Positions 1-7,538 of a stretch of 34,929 nucleotides of DNA are shown here, piece by piece. The notes below the pieces were generated by a model. The model ran no database searches. It had not been told where the DNA came from and saw only the letters and a list, made by a program, of their open reading frames with translations. The first letter of the stretch is position 1. Every line of letters begins with the position of its first letter. The DNA lies in the IMG/VR virus record IMGVR_UViG_3300037071_000870, positions 1-34,929 of that record; one strand, written 5' to 3'. The translations under genes and the position numbers were made by a program. This DNA comes from a virus.

Positions 1-126
1 CCAGCGATACACGAGGTATGCGGGTGATCTGGTCGTTCGGATCAACCCAGCAGACTTCCCGCAGCATCATGCCGATGGCGTCAGAAGGGATCGGGATGGT
101 CGTGGTGTCTGGCGTCACCAGTACAT
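1..126. repeat. Terminal direct repeat, left copy
   Basis: These 126 bases are identical to 34801-34926. The adaptor reading frame runs unbroken from this copy into the sequence left of the right-hand copy. The repeat is therefore best read as the overlap of a circular or circularly permuted genome, not as two biological copies. A true short terminal repeat is possible but not shown. Confidence 0.95.
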
Positions 127-307
127 CACGCGTGAAGACGAAATACTCTTCGTTGAGCTTAGAGAGCATCGGCACGATAGCCGCCTGGAGCTCGATATTC
201 ATCAACTGAAGAATCTGATCGTCAGTGAATGTCTGTGTGGCGTTCGGGATCGACTCTATCTGCCGAACCGTATCAGCAAGGTAGTTGGACAGCAGCAGAT
301 TGGCCAT
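1..307 (-). CDS. Head-tail adaptor-like protein, N-terminal part (split by the window edge)
   Basis: ATG at 307 opens a frame beginning MANLLLSNYLADTV that runs off the left edge. The same frame continues at 34929-34187, giving a 306-residue protein on the closed circle. Its size and its place directly before the long nozzle-like gene match the tail tubular A or adaptor proteins that seat a podovirus tail on the portal. No domain is certain by eye. No strong ribosome site is visible; the start lies just after the stop of the acidic gene at 312, so translational coupling is likely. The role is inferred from gene order. Confidence 0.75.
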   Translation of the reverse strand, partial: MANLLLSNYLADTVRQIESIPNATQTFTDDQILQLMNIELQAAIVPMLSKLNEEYFVFTRDVLVTPDTTTIPIPSDAIGMMLREVCWVDPNDQITRIPRVSL

Positions 308-311
308 GGAG

Positions 312-608
312 TCAGACCGTCAGTGATTTGCGCTTCATGTGCGGGAAGCGCGTCGGCTTTTCCTTCTCTTCGTCACCCTCTCCGGTGATCGCATCCAAGG
401 CGGCGTTCATCGCGTCTGCCTCTTCCTCGTCCGGCTCGGCTACGCCAACCTTCGTGACCTTCACCTCTGCGTCAGGCTCGCCAAGGATTGACTCAACATC
501 CGGCAGGTCGTCTTCAACCTCAGGATCGAACTTCGAGTGCTCGGAGTCCATCATTGAGCACAAGAGGTCGAGAATCTTCAGCTTTACTTCGTTTTCCATG
601 TCGGACAT
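312..608 (-). CDS. Small acidic hypothetical protein
   Basis: A 98-residue protein, strongly acidic (EVEDDLPDVESILGEPDAEV, then a Glu/Asp-rich stretch) with a short basic tail (MKRKSLTV). The start at 608 (MSDMENE) is chosen because AAAGG lies about 7 bases upstream. The frame is open to 665, but that longer start would overlap the fibre gene and has no ribosome site. It lies between the tail fibre and adaptor genes, so a small virion or assembly role is plausible. No family was recognised. Confidence 0.65.
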   Translation of the reverse strand: MSDMENEVKLKILDLLCSMMDSEHSKFDPEVEDDLPDVESILGEPDAEVKVTKVGVAEPDEEEADAMNAALDAITGEGDEEKEKPTRFPHMKRKSLTV

Positions 609-636
609 GTCAATACCTTTCATTTGCAGACTGGGC

Positions 637-1461
637 TTAAAGTGCTCTTGCCAGGAAGCCCTCAAAATATGTAGTCAGAGCCAACGGCTGAAGTGCTGGT
701 GTGACGCCAACCAAATACACCCACACCTCCAGATAGTCTGTGGTCCCGTTCATGGGGATTAGACAGCTCCCGCCAACAGCATCCGCCATCGAAGTAGACG
801 GGGCGACGGCCAGGTATTTGACTGGAATGCCAGTTTTATAAATCTGGATGCCTCTAGTCGTTACTGCCGTAGTAGTTGCGGCAGCCGCGCTGATTTGGTA
901 ATAGCCAGCCACGTTCGGCGTAAAACGATACGTTGTGGTGTCGAAGCAATTTGCCGTATCAAATAGCTCTGACTGCAGATTTAGCTTTGTCCATGTCGAG
1001 GTTGTAACGACCTGCGCAACGCTCTGGTAAGCACTGAAGGCCGGGCCTTTGACTGCCGTCTGCACAAAAGCGGTTGTGGCCCCATTGGTTGTGCTGTCCC
1101 CATAGGCCGGGGTTGGCATCGTTGGTGACGTGGCAAATGTAGCCGCTCCGGCCACGCTGACACTACCTACTGTAGCCAACCCTGTCACGTTGAGCGTGCT
1201 GCTCATGGTGACGGCGCCAGTTATCGCAGCGCCACCAAGCATGGTAGTCAGGCCAGTAACAGACAGTGTCGAGCCCATCGTGACAGCGCCATCCAGTGCA
1301 GATGCGCCCGTAACGTGGACTGTCAGGAACGTGGCATTAGAGCCTGGGCCTAGCGAGTTCGTGACCGCAGCAGCCCATGCGGTCGCCTGCTGGCCCCAGC
1401 CTAAATCCCCCTCTGTGGGGTAGTTGTAGGTGACGCCCTGTATGGTTAGTGGAATGCTCAC
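637..1461 (-). CDS. Tail fibre protein with C1q-like C-terminal domain
   Basis: A 274-residue protein with a GTG start and AAAGGA upstream. The N-terminal GVTYNYPTEGDLGWGQQATA resembles the leading segment of many phage fibre proteins. Residues about 45-110 are repeats of the type TGAVTMSSTLNVTG, as in fibre shafts. Next comes GDSTTNGATTAFVQTAV, a motif common in collar and fibre proteins. From about residue 140 the sequence (FSAYQSVAQ, then RFTPNVAGYYQI and a terminal YFEGFLARAL) fits a trimeric C1q-like jelly-roll head. It probably binds the host surface. It follows the deacetylase spike gene after a 59-base gap holding a GC hairpin. Confidence 0.8.
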   Translation of the reverse strand: MSIPLTIQGVTYNYPTEGDLGWGQQATAWAAAVTNSLGPGSNATFLTVHVTGASALDGAVTMGSTLSVTGLTTMLGGAAITGAVTMSSTLNVTGLATVGSVSVAGAATFATSPTMPTPAYGDSTTNGATTAFVQTAVKGPAFSAYQSVAQVVTTSTWTKLNLQSELFDTANCFDTTTYRFTPNVAGYYQISAAAATTTAVTTRGIQIYKTGIPVKYLAVAPSTSMADAVGGSCLIPMNGTTDYLEVWVYLVGVTPALQPLALTTYFEGFLARAL

Positions 1462-1488
1462 GGCGATCCTTTTGTTACTGTGTCATTG

Positions 1489-1502
1489 CCCGCCGAGGCG
1501 GG
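1489..1502. other. GC-rich hairpin between spike and fibre genes
   Basis: CCCGCC and GGCGGG form a perfect inverted repeat (5 bp with a 4-base loop is realistic). On the leftward transcript it is followed by CAATGACAC, with no U-run, so it is not a normal terminator for these genes. It may protect or process the mRNA between the two receptor-binding genes. Confidence 0.4.
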
Positions 1503-1520
1503 TTGTGTTGGGTGTCTATG

Positions 1521-2831
1521 TCAGCGGCGGTCGGAAGTAGTGCCTGCGTGGTCTGCATACCAGCGTGACCAAGATTTTATCTCATACGTTCCGGCATCGC
1601 GTGCAGCGGCAAGCGACGCAAAGAGTTCCGTTGTCTTTGCATATGACCATGTGTAAGGGCCGTCTGCCGCTGCTATATCATGTGCCATAACCATGCCAAA
1701 ACCGTTCCACGTCACGACCTGTGCTATATCTGTGAGGCACTGTGCAACCGTATGGGATTGGTCGAGGGTTGTGCAGATATTCAAGGAATAGGTCAGCTTG
1801 TCGTTCGGGATGAGCTGATCCTTGGAGTCCCCGATAACGATGGCTGATGCCCGTGCAGACAGAAACCCTCCGGCCCGCATCAGGGCGAGCAGGTCATTCC
1901 CCCATACAGATTCCACATAAGGATGGTGACTTGGGCCATCACCGGTGATTCCAATGCCGCGCAAGAACTCCCTGCAACGCACTATGTTGGCATAGTACGC
2001 GGCGGCCCCCAGGGTACTGTAGTTCGTATGCACCGTGCTGTGGTTTGTGATGTCGAACAGTCGGCTTTCGTCGTTGAAGAGTTCCGTGATCTGCGCCGCT
2101 GTCATGTAGTTTGCTGTTCCTGTCAGATCGCAGGTAATGGCAAAGGTACAAGGGATATCGTAGTAGCGTGCCAGCGGGGCTACGAAGTCATACCAGCTCC
2201 GAAAACCATCATCAAACGTGAGGATAATCGTCGGCTTTGTCTTCGGCGGCATCGCTCCAGCAAATGCGATCCAGACTGATTCATTCGATGCCGATGCTGT
2301 TGCGGTGAATTGGATTTTGGAACGCATCTGAGCCGCGATTGCAGGTGCTCCAGAAGCCACCCACTTAGCGGCGTCGTCGCGTATCGCCATCCAATCACCG
2401 GCAACCAGCTTGTGCTGCGGGTAGTCGGCCGGAGGATTGCCACCAAATGTCCAGAAGTTCGTGTAAGTCGAGTCCCCCAAGTACCACTGGGCAGCGCTCA
2501 CGCACGCTAGATTACTGGACTTGAAAACTAGAGCGGCGTTGTTTCTGTTCCATCCGAACGGGACATTCGCGTTCGCTGTCGATGTGCCGACCTTGATAAC
2601 CCCTGAAACGCCTGCGGGAATGTCGATGCGCAGCGTTGGCTGGCCTCCGAATGTCACATTCGTATCGACCGCAATCGATACCGAGGCTGTTTTGTCAGTG
2701 CTCCACCACGCGGTGCTATTTGTTGGCAGTACAGGGACGGCCGCCCTCATGGAAACAGGTGGTGATGCGACACCGCCCCCGACAAGCGCCGCAACTTGGG
2801 TGGATGAGAGTGTTGCTTGAGGAAAGCTCAT
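1521..2831 (-). CDS. Tailspike-like protein with NodB polysaccharide deacetylase domain
   Basis: A 436-residue protein. Residues about 200-430 carry the NodB (carbohydrate esterase 4) motifs. Motif 1 is TFDDG at 205-209, with catalytic and metal Asp207/Asp208. Motif 2 is NHSTVH at 263-268, with metal ligands His264 and His268. A motif 3-like HHPYVESVWG begins at 302, and MAHD at 382-385 supplies the late His. The family removes N- or O-acetyl groups from surface polysaccharides using a metal ion. The first 195 residues are Ser/Thr/Ala-rich and beta-like, with no signal peptide, and may bind the virion. It sits among virion genes and starts one base after the stop of the gene at 2833. Altering capsule or O-antigen during adsorption is the likely job. 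Confidence 0.85.
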   Translation of the reverse strand: MSFPQATLSSTQVAALVGGGVASPPVSMRAAVPVLPTNSTAWWSTDKTASVSIAVDTNVTFGGQPTLRIDIPAGVSGVIKVGTSTANANVPFGWNRNNAALVFKSSNLACVSAAQWYLGDSTYTNFWTFGGNPPADYPQHKLVAGDWMAIRDDAAKWVASGAPAIAAQMRSKIQFTATASASNESVWIAFAGAMPPKTKPTIILTFDDGFRSWYDFVAPLARYYDIPCTFAITCDLTGTANYMTAAQITELFNDESRLFDITNHSTVHTNYSTLGAAAYYANIVRCREFLRGIGITGDGPSHHPYVESVWGNDLLALMRAGGFLSARASAIVIGDSKDQLIPNDKLTYSLNICTTLDQSHTVAQCLTDIAQVVTWNGFGMVMAHDIAAADGPYTWSYAKTTELFASLAAARDAGTYEIKSWSRWYADHAGTTSDRR

Positions 2832-2832
2832 A

Positions 2833-3096
2833 TCAGCGACCCTCGATCAATTCGTACGTATCCCCGGCCTGACCGGTGATCACGATGGCTGCAACAGGGG
2901 AGTTATTCACCGCGACAAGCTGTGTAGCTGTCGTTGTGTCCGGTGTTACAGAGATCAGATTGGCCGTGTTGTTGGGGTCTGGCTGGTACTGGATACTGCG
3001 TGATGCGTAGGCAGAAGTCAGAACGACAGTCATCGGCAGCTTACGCACCGCCGTGTTGGGTACAACTATCGGCGTGGTGTTGAGAATCTTCGGCAT
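2833..3096 (-). CDS. Small putative virion protein
   Basis: An 87-residue protein preceded by a good AGAGGTG ribosome site. Its sequence (VVPNTAVRKLPMTVVLTSAY, then DTTTATQLVAVNNSPVAAIV) suggests an all-beta fold. It lies just downstream of the coat gene and is coupled to the deacetylase spike gene (TGA, one base, ATG). A decoration or spike-attachment protein is plausible from position. No family was recognised. Confidence 0.65.
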   Translation of the reverse strand: MPKILNTTPIVVPNTAVRKLPMTVVLTSAYASRSIQYQPDPNNTANLISVTPDTTTATQLVAVNNSPVAAIVITGQAGDTYELIEGR

Positions 3097-3126
3097 GCGG
3101 CCACCTCTTAAGTCAGGTCATATACA

Positions 3127-3150
3127 ACAAAGGGGCCGAAGCCCCCTTGT
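3127..3150 (-). terminator. Stable UUCG hairpin after the coat gene
   Basis: On the leftward transcript ACAAGGGGGC and GCCCCTTTGT pair over 10 bp (one G-U) around a UUCG tetraloop, followed by the T-rich TTGTATATG. It lies 17 bases past the coat stop. It is probably a partial terminator or a 3' stabiliser that keeps coat mRNA in excess over the tail genes. Confidence 0.75.
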
Positions 3151-3166
3151 CTACCGTCAATCAAAC

Positions 3167-4438
3167 TCAGACGTTGGTGATGCCGGTGAATTTCACGCAC
3201 TTGGCCGGGGTCTCGATCAGCACTGCTTGATTGCTGTACGCGGTGATGCCGTACGCTGCAATGTTGGTGAGCTGGAAGAACGTCGGGCGAGTGTCGCCGT
3301 CAGCCATGCCGGTGAAGGTGGCTTCCTGTGCGCCGCAACGAACTACACGCTTCATCGGGACTGCGAAGGCTTCGCCCTGCTTGACGAACGGGTGTGCAAC
3401 GATCTTCTGCGTACCGGCAACAGAGTGGTATGCGATTTCGTTGAAGCCGTTTTCCGCTTTCTTGCCCGAGCCATAATCGACATCGTACCGGCGCAGAGCT
3501 GCTTGGTCTTTGTTGAGGAACGTCCAGGTCAGCGGGCTGACCAGAACAGTTACATCCTCTTGGAGACCCTTCGACACCGCGACAGCCAGACCGGCGTCAA
3601 GTACCGCCTCGGTCAGGTTGCCGCCAACCGCGTAGGAGTTGCCTGCCCACAGGTTGTAGGTGGCCGCGTCGATGTTGAACAGCGAGCCCGTGTTGGTGAT
3701 GATCTTGTCAAAACCGGCGATCTCGGTGTAAGTCGCTGCTGCCGTGCGTGCCCCGAAGAAGTTGATCGCAAGGTTGGTACCCTGCGCGTCAATTGCGGTG
3801 ATGTCGGCAGCAGCCGCGTCAATCGTGATGCTACGAACGGTCGGCGAGACATTGACCGTAAAGATCGTTGCAGCACCCACGGTGTTCAACAGGACGCCAG
3901 TGTCAGCACGGAACAGGGAAATGCTTGCGCCTTCCATGCCCGCCCAGATGCCAGCAGCGAACGACGCGGCCGTCAGGGTAATGACCGTGCGCGTGGCGGA
4001 AGTATTGACCGTGGCCGACGATAGACCGAGATTGGTCTGGCCGTACAGAATGCCGAGCTCGACACGCTTGCCGAGGCTCGACAGCATGTTCTCAACCAAG
4101 AGGTCGGTTGCCTTGGTGAAAACGTTCTTGTTGTTCGAGCGTGCAATTGCGTTGAAGCCGCACACTGAGTTCAGAACGATCTGACCACCGGCCACTTGGG
4201 CGTCTTGCAGGTAGCTGGACGATGGCACATTGAGTGCGTAAGCGTCAGCCGTTGGAGATTGGTACGTGAAGCCGTTCTCGTTCTTGACGATGACAGGCTG
4301 GTGGTAGAGGTCGCCGGAGCGCTGGGCGGATGGCACGAAAGGCACCATGCGCTGAACGATAGCGAAGTCGGGGATCAGGTCGATGATGTCATCGGCGTAA
4401 GCCTGCTTGAAGTCACCGTTAAGGGTACTGAAGTCCAT
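3167..4438 (-). CDS. Major capsid protein
   Basis: A 423-residue protein beginning MDFSTLNGDFKQAYADDIID. It directly follows the scaffold-like gene, and a stable hairpin lies just after it, as expected of a highly made coat protein. The N-terminal third (FVPSAQRSGDLYHQPVIV, then GGQIVLNSVCGFNAIARSNN) is typical of HK97-fold podovirus coats of about 400-430 residues. A Thr/Ala/Val-rich middle (about 160-230) could be an inserted domain. AAGGA lies upstream of the start. No catalytic motif is expected. Identity rests on length, position and general resemblance. Confidence 0.8.
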   Translation of the reverse strand: MDFSTLNGDFKQAYADDIIDLIPDFAIVQRMVPFVPSAQRSGDLYHQPVIVKNENGFTYQSPTADAYALNVPSSSYLQDAQVAGGQIVLNSVCGFNAIARSNNKNVFTKATDLLVENMLSSLGKRVELGILYGQTNLGLSSATVNTSATRTVITLTAASFAAGIWAGMEGASISLFRADTGVLLNTVGAATIFTVNVSPTVRSITIDAAAADITAIDAQGTNLAINFFGARTAAATYTEIAGFDKIITNTGSLFNIDAATYNLWAGNSYAVGGNLTEAVLDAGLAVAVSKGLQEDVTVLVSPLTWTFLNKDQAALRRYDVDYGSGKKAENGFNEIAYHSVAGTQKIVAHPFVKQGEAFAVPMKRVVRCGAQEATFTGMADGDTRPTFFQLTNIAAYGITAYSNQAVLIETPAKCVKFTGITNV

Positions 4439-4577
4439 GAGGAAATCCTTTCAGGGATTATGGAGTTTGGGTTTAGCTTCGCGCACTATTGCGGTCGGCC
4501 ATTCTTTAAACTGCACTGTCCTGAAGGATTGGGAGGGCCAAGCGGCCTTGCGTCCTCGCGGGTGCTGTGTTCTTTAC

Positions 4578-4622
4578 TTATCCACAGGGTCGGTTGGGGG
4601 TTAGCGCCTAACCTGTGGATAT
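4578..4622. promoter_or_regulatory. Inverted pair of DnaA-box-like sites with nested palindrome
   Basis: TTATCCACA at 4578-4586 is the exact consensus DnaA box. TGTGGATAT at 4614-4622 is an opposed box with one mismatch. Together they make a perfect 10-bp inverted repeat (TATCCACAGG / CCTGTGGATA) with a 23-base spacer. The spacer and right arm contain a second palindrome, GGTTAG-CGC-CTAACC at 4599-4613. It lies in the 199-bp gap between scaffold and coat genes, which otherwise holds only the coat ribosome site. DnaA binding is inferred. A transcript hairpin is the alternative. Confidence 0.5.
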
Positions 4623-4637
4623 GTCTGCATTAAAGCA

Positions 4638-5510
4638 CTAATTTCGGCGTTTGTTGTGAAAATCTGCGAACGTGCGGCGTTGTGGCACCAACTTGTCACG
4701 CTCTGACTTGCGCTGGATGACCACCGGGGCTGATTTGACGACTGGATTATTGGCCTCAAGCTGGCTCTTGATCAGCTTTGCGATGCCTTCCTTGCCGAGG
4801 ATCTTGATCAGATGATCCGGGTCGGCTTGACTGAATAGGCCTTTTTGCGTCTCGTGGAAGTCCTCCAGCACCTTCTTGGCGATCACCGCAATCGGAATGG
4901 CCTGCTTGTCCTTGCCGTTGTAGCCCTGCTTCAGCGTATTGGCCTTGTGCTGGGCAATCTCCTTGATCAGATGTGGGACGTACTTCTGCGGGACGTTCTG
5001 GCCTTCAAGCGAGGTCAGGATTTCTCCCATGACTTCCTCGCGGTACTGGTCAGCGATCTGCTGGAACTTCTCCGACTTCAGCGCCTTCTCGCGCTCAGCC
5101 TCTTGTGCTTCGTACTTGGCAACACGCTCTTTGAGCTCCAGTGCTTCCCGCTGCTCGGGCGAGAGGGATGCCATGCGTGCATCTTCCAGTTCGCGGCGAA
5201 TCTTCTCATCCAGGATGCTATTGACGAAATCGTCCTCATTGAAGCCGGGAAGGTTCTTGAGAATCTGGCGTGGGTTCTCCTTCAGCGTCTGCAGGAGTGC
5301 CTTGGCCTGCTTGCGGTCCTCCGCGGCCTGCCGAAGTTGCTGATTGGCGGCCGAGGCATGCGAGTAACCGCGCTGCAGCTCATCCAGCGTAACCTCTGTT
5401 TCCTTGCCATCGATGGTGACCTTGTACTTGGGCGACTCAACCGGCGCAGTCTGCGTGGCATCGGTGGCGACTTCTACGGGCGCTGCAACTTCGGTAGCGG
5501 CTACTTCCAT
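4638..5510 (-). CDS. Capsid scaffolding-like protein
   Basis: A 290-residue, highly charged and mostly helical protein between portal and coat genes, the usual place for a scaffold. The N-terminus is Val/Ala/Thr-rich, then VTIDGKETEVTLDELQRGYS, a motif common in podovirus scaffold-like proteins. A long Glu/Lys/Gln-rich region likely to form coiled coil spans about 60-200. The C-terminus is basic (KRRN), as in scaffolds that bind the coat through a positive tail. It is expected to template procapsid assembly and then leave. Confidence 0.75.
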   Translation of the reverse strand: MEVAATEVAAPVEVATDATQTAPVESPKYKVTIDGKETEVTLDELQRGYSHASAANQQLRQAAEDRKQAKALLQTLKENPRQILKNLPGFNEDDFVNSILDEKIRRELEDARMASLSPEQREALELKERVAKYEAQEAEREKALKSEKFQQIADQYREEVMGEILTSLEGQNVPQKYVPHLIKEIAQHKANTLKQGYNGKDKQAIPIAVIAKKVLEDFHETQKGLFSQADPDHLIKILGKEGIAKLIKSQLEANNPVVKSAPVVIQRKSERDKLVPQRRTFADFHNKRRN

Positions 5511-5519
5511 GATGACTCC

Positions 5520-7532
5520 TTACTGTGGCTGGGCATTATTGGCAGGCAGGCCGCCGTTTTCTGGGTTCCACGGCTGGCCGGACAGTGGATTAATGGGCAT
5601 TCCAGGCTGCTGCGCCTGAACCTGCGCGTTCGGGCTGGCTGATGGGCCGGGGGGCGCGGACATAGCTCCCGGAGGGGGTGCCGCGCCGGGCTGTGGTGGA
5701 ACTGGCGTCTGGCCGAGCAACTGAAGTAGGTTGGCATTGGCCGGGTCTTGCAGGATGTTCAGGTGCTGCATGAGGTGATCGGTTACGGTCTGGATCAGCT
5801 CAGGATCACGGCGGGCATCTGGATCACTCAATATGGATTTGTGCTCTGCGATGTGCAACAGGTGATTGTCAGTAATGACTACAGGAACGGGGATGTTGTC
5901 CGACAGGGCTTCGTTCTCTGCACGGATCGCAATGAGTTCATGCGTCGCGCCTTCGGTCAATGGCTCCAGTGCCCCGGTGTTGATGACCTGCAGGAGTTCG
6001 TCTGACGTGCTGATTGCCTTGGACTGGAGCAGTAGCTGCGCAATCTCCAGCTTTCCTGATGTGGTGCGGGAGAGTGGAGAGCCGACATCCACCATTACGC
6101 GATTGACTTCGCTCAGGTCTTGCCCGGAGAACTCTTTCATCAATCCCCGGTTGGACTTGCCCGCTATCATGGCGATACGTGGAACGGATGCGTACTCCTT
6201 GAGTTGGCCTATCATGGCCGTGCCCACGTCTTCCAGCAGCTTTACGTAGCTAGCCTGTAGTGGCTGGCTAAACTGGATCGCCATGGATTGAATCAGAGCA
6301 AGCGCAGCGCCAGACATCCCAGCAGAGGGGATATTCCCACGGGCTACGGAATTGACGCCGGATAGCGTCTCCATCTCTGATTCCAGCTTCTCCAGGTAGT
6401 TGAAAATCTCGGCTGGTGTTGCAGTGAGATTCAATGCCTCGGGTGGGCCGTCGCCCTCATACTCAATGAGGTTCATGCCGCCTTTAACCTCTGTGATCTT
6501 GACTGCAGATCCGCGCTTTGACGTGATGTTCTGCACGCCAAAGGCCGCTTGGTTGGTCAGGATGGTCGAGTGCAGCAGATTGACGCCTTGCTGCAGGCTC
6601 AACAGGTCAAACGAGGCCGAATAGCTGAATGGCTTGTCATACACCGGGTCAGAGGTGATCCGGTACAGATTCAGGCTCAGATATGGCAGAACTGAGTCAG
6701 TAAGCAGCACAGATTCAGTGAATTGCACCTGCCGACCCTGCGGAAGCGCAGGAGTGCGGTCGTGGATCAGCGTGTAGAGGTAAATCATGTCCGAATTGGC
6801 CGACGTGGAGTAATCCGTCTGGTCAAATGTGCGGCGCGGGTCGAAATCCATGCTTGTTGAGGTGATTTCTTCGGCCACTTCGGGGTATTTCGCCGCCAAA
6901 TCCCATTTATTTGCAACTTCACGCGTGATGTACCACGTATTGCTGCTCAAACTTGACACAGCCGGGTTGCGGATCACGTCCAGCGGCATGAAACACTGAA
7001 AAGCGAGGTCACCCTCCATCTGTTCGATGCCTGTTTCGGGGTCTTTGGCATACACCTTGCCCGAATGGGCATCCCAACTGGGCATAACATAGCCCTCCGC
7101 GTACAGAACGGCGTACTTGGTGGCATCGTGCAGGATGCTCTCCAGGTGCTTTTCCCGCATGTAGTAATCGAGCAGGTTCTTTGCCAGCAGAGTCTGCGCC
7201 TGCGACTTCATGTCGGTGTTCGTGGCCCTCGGTTCAAAGGTCGGGCGCGAGTCAATCGTGAGCGTTACCAGATGTTGCGTGAAGTTTCGCAGGTGATTGA
7301 CGGCGATTGTTGTGAATTGGCTATTTGATCCAGCCTTCCCGATCCGGCCGCCGACGTACAGCGCCTGATAGTAGGCTTGGTGGCACCGCTTCCACAGGTC
7401 GAACAGACCAACCCGGTTGATGTATTCGTAGTAATCAGTCACGCGCTGGTCTAGCGCCGCCATCAACTCCTCACCCTTGGCCGTAGCCCAGTACTCGGTG
7501 GTCGATGCGCCTTGGTTGCTCAGGTTTGCCAT
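5520..7532 (-). CDS. Portal protein
   Basis: A 670-residue protein just after the large terminase gene, in the size range of podovirus portals. It would form the 12-mer ring through which DNA is packaged and ejected and on which the adaptor docks. Visible features are an N-terminal helical region (MAALDQRVTDYYEYINRVGL), a central segment (SVARGNIPSAGMSGAALALI, about 400-420) typical of portals of this class, and a Pro/Gln/Ala-rich tail over the last 75 residues that is probably disordered. AGGA precedes the start, 6 bases after the terminase stop. Assignment is by gene order plus general similarity. Confidence 0.85.
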   Translation of the reverse strand: MANLSNQGASTTEYWATAKGEELMAALDQRVTDYYEYINRVGLFDLWKRCHQAYYQALYVGGRIGKAGSNSQFTTIAVNHLRNFTQHLVTLTIDSRPTFEPRATNTDMKSQAQTLLAKNLLDYYMREKHLESILHDATKYAVLYAEGYVMPSWDAHSGKVYAKDPETGIEQMEGDLAFQCFMPLDVIRNPAVSSLSSNTWYITREVANKWDLAAKYPEVAEEITSTSMDFDPRRTFDQTDYSTSANSDMIYLYTLIHDRTPALPQGRQVQFTESVLLTDSVLPYLSLNLYRITSDPVYDKPFSYSASFDLLSLQQGVNLLHSTILTNQAAFGVQNITSKRGSAVKITEVKGGMNLIEYEGDGPPEALNLTATPAEIFNYLEKLESEMETLSGVNSVARGNIPSAGMSGAALALIQSMAIQFSQPLQASYVKLLEDVGTAMIGQLKEYASVPRIAMIAGKSNRGLMKEFSGQDLSEVNRVMVDVGSPLSRTTSGKLEIAQLLLQSKAISTSDELLQVINTGALEPLTEGATHELIAIRAENEALSDNIPVPVVITDNHLLHIAEHKSILSDPDARRDPELIQTVTDHLMQHLNILQDPANANLLQLLGQTPVPPQPGAAPPPGAMSAPPGPSASPNAQVQAQQPGMPINPLSGQPWNPENGGLPANNAQPQ

Positions 7533-7538
7533 GGTGTC

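Noticed and set aside
3053-4024. Rightward 323-codon frame opposite the coat gene
   Set aside because: It is an antisense shadow of a high-G+C gene. The product is Arg/Asp/Val-rich and low in motif content, and no ribosome site precedes it.
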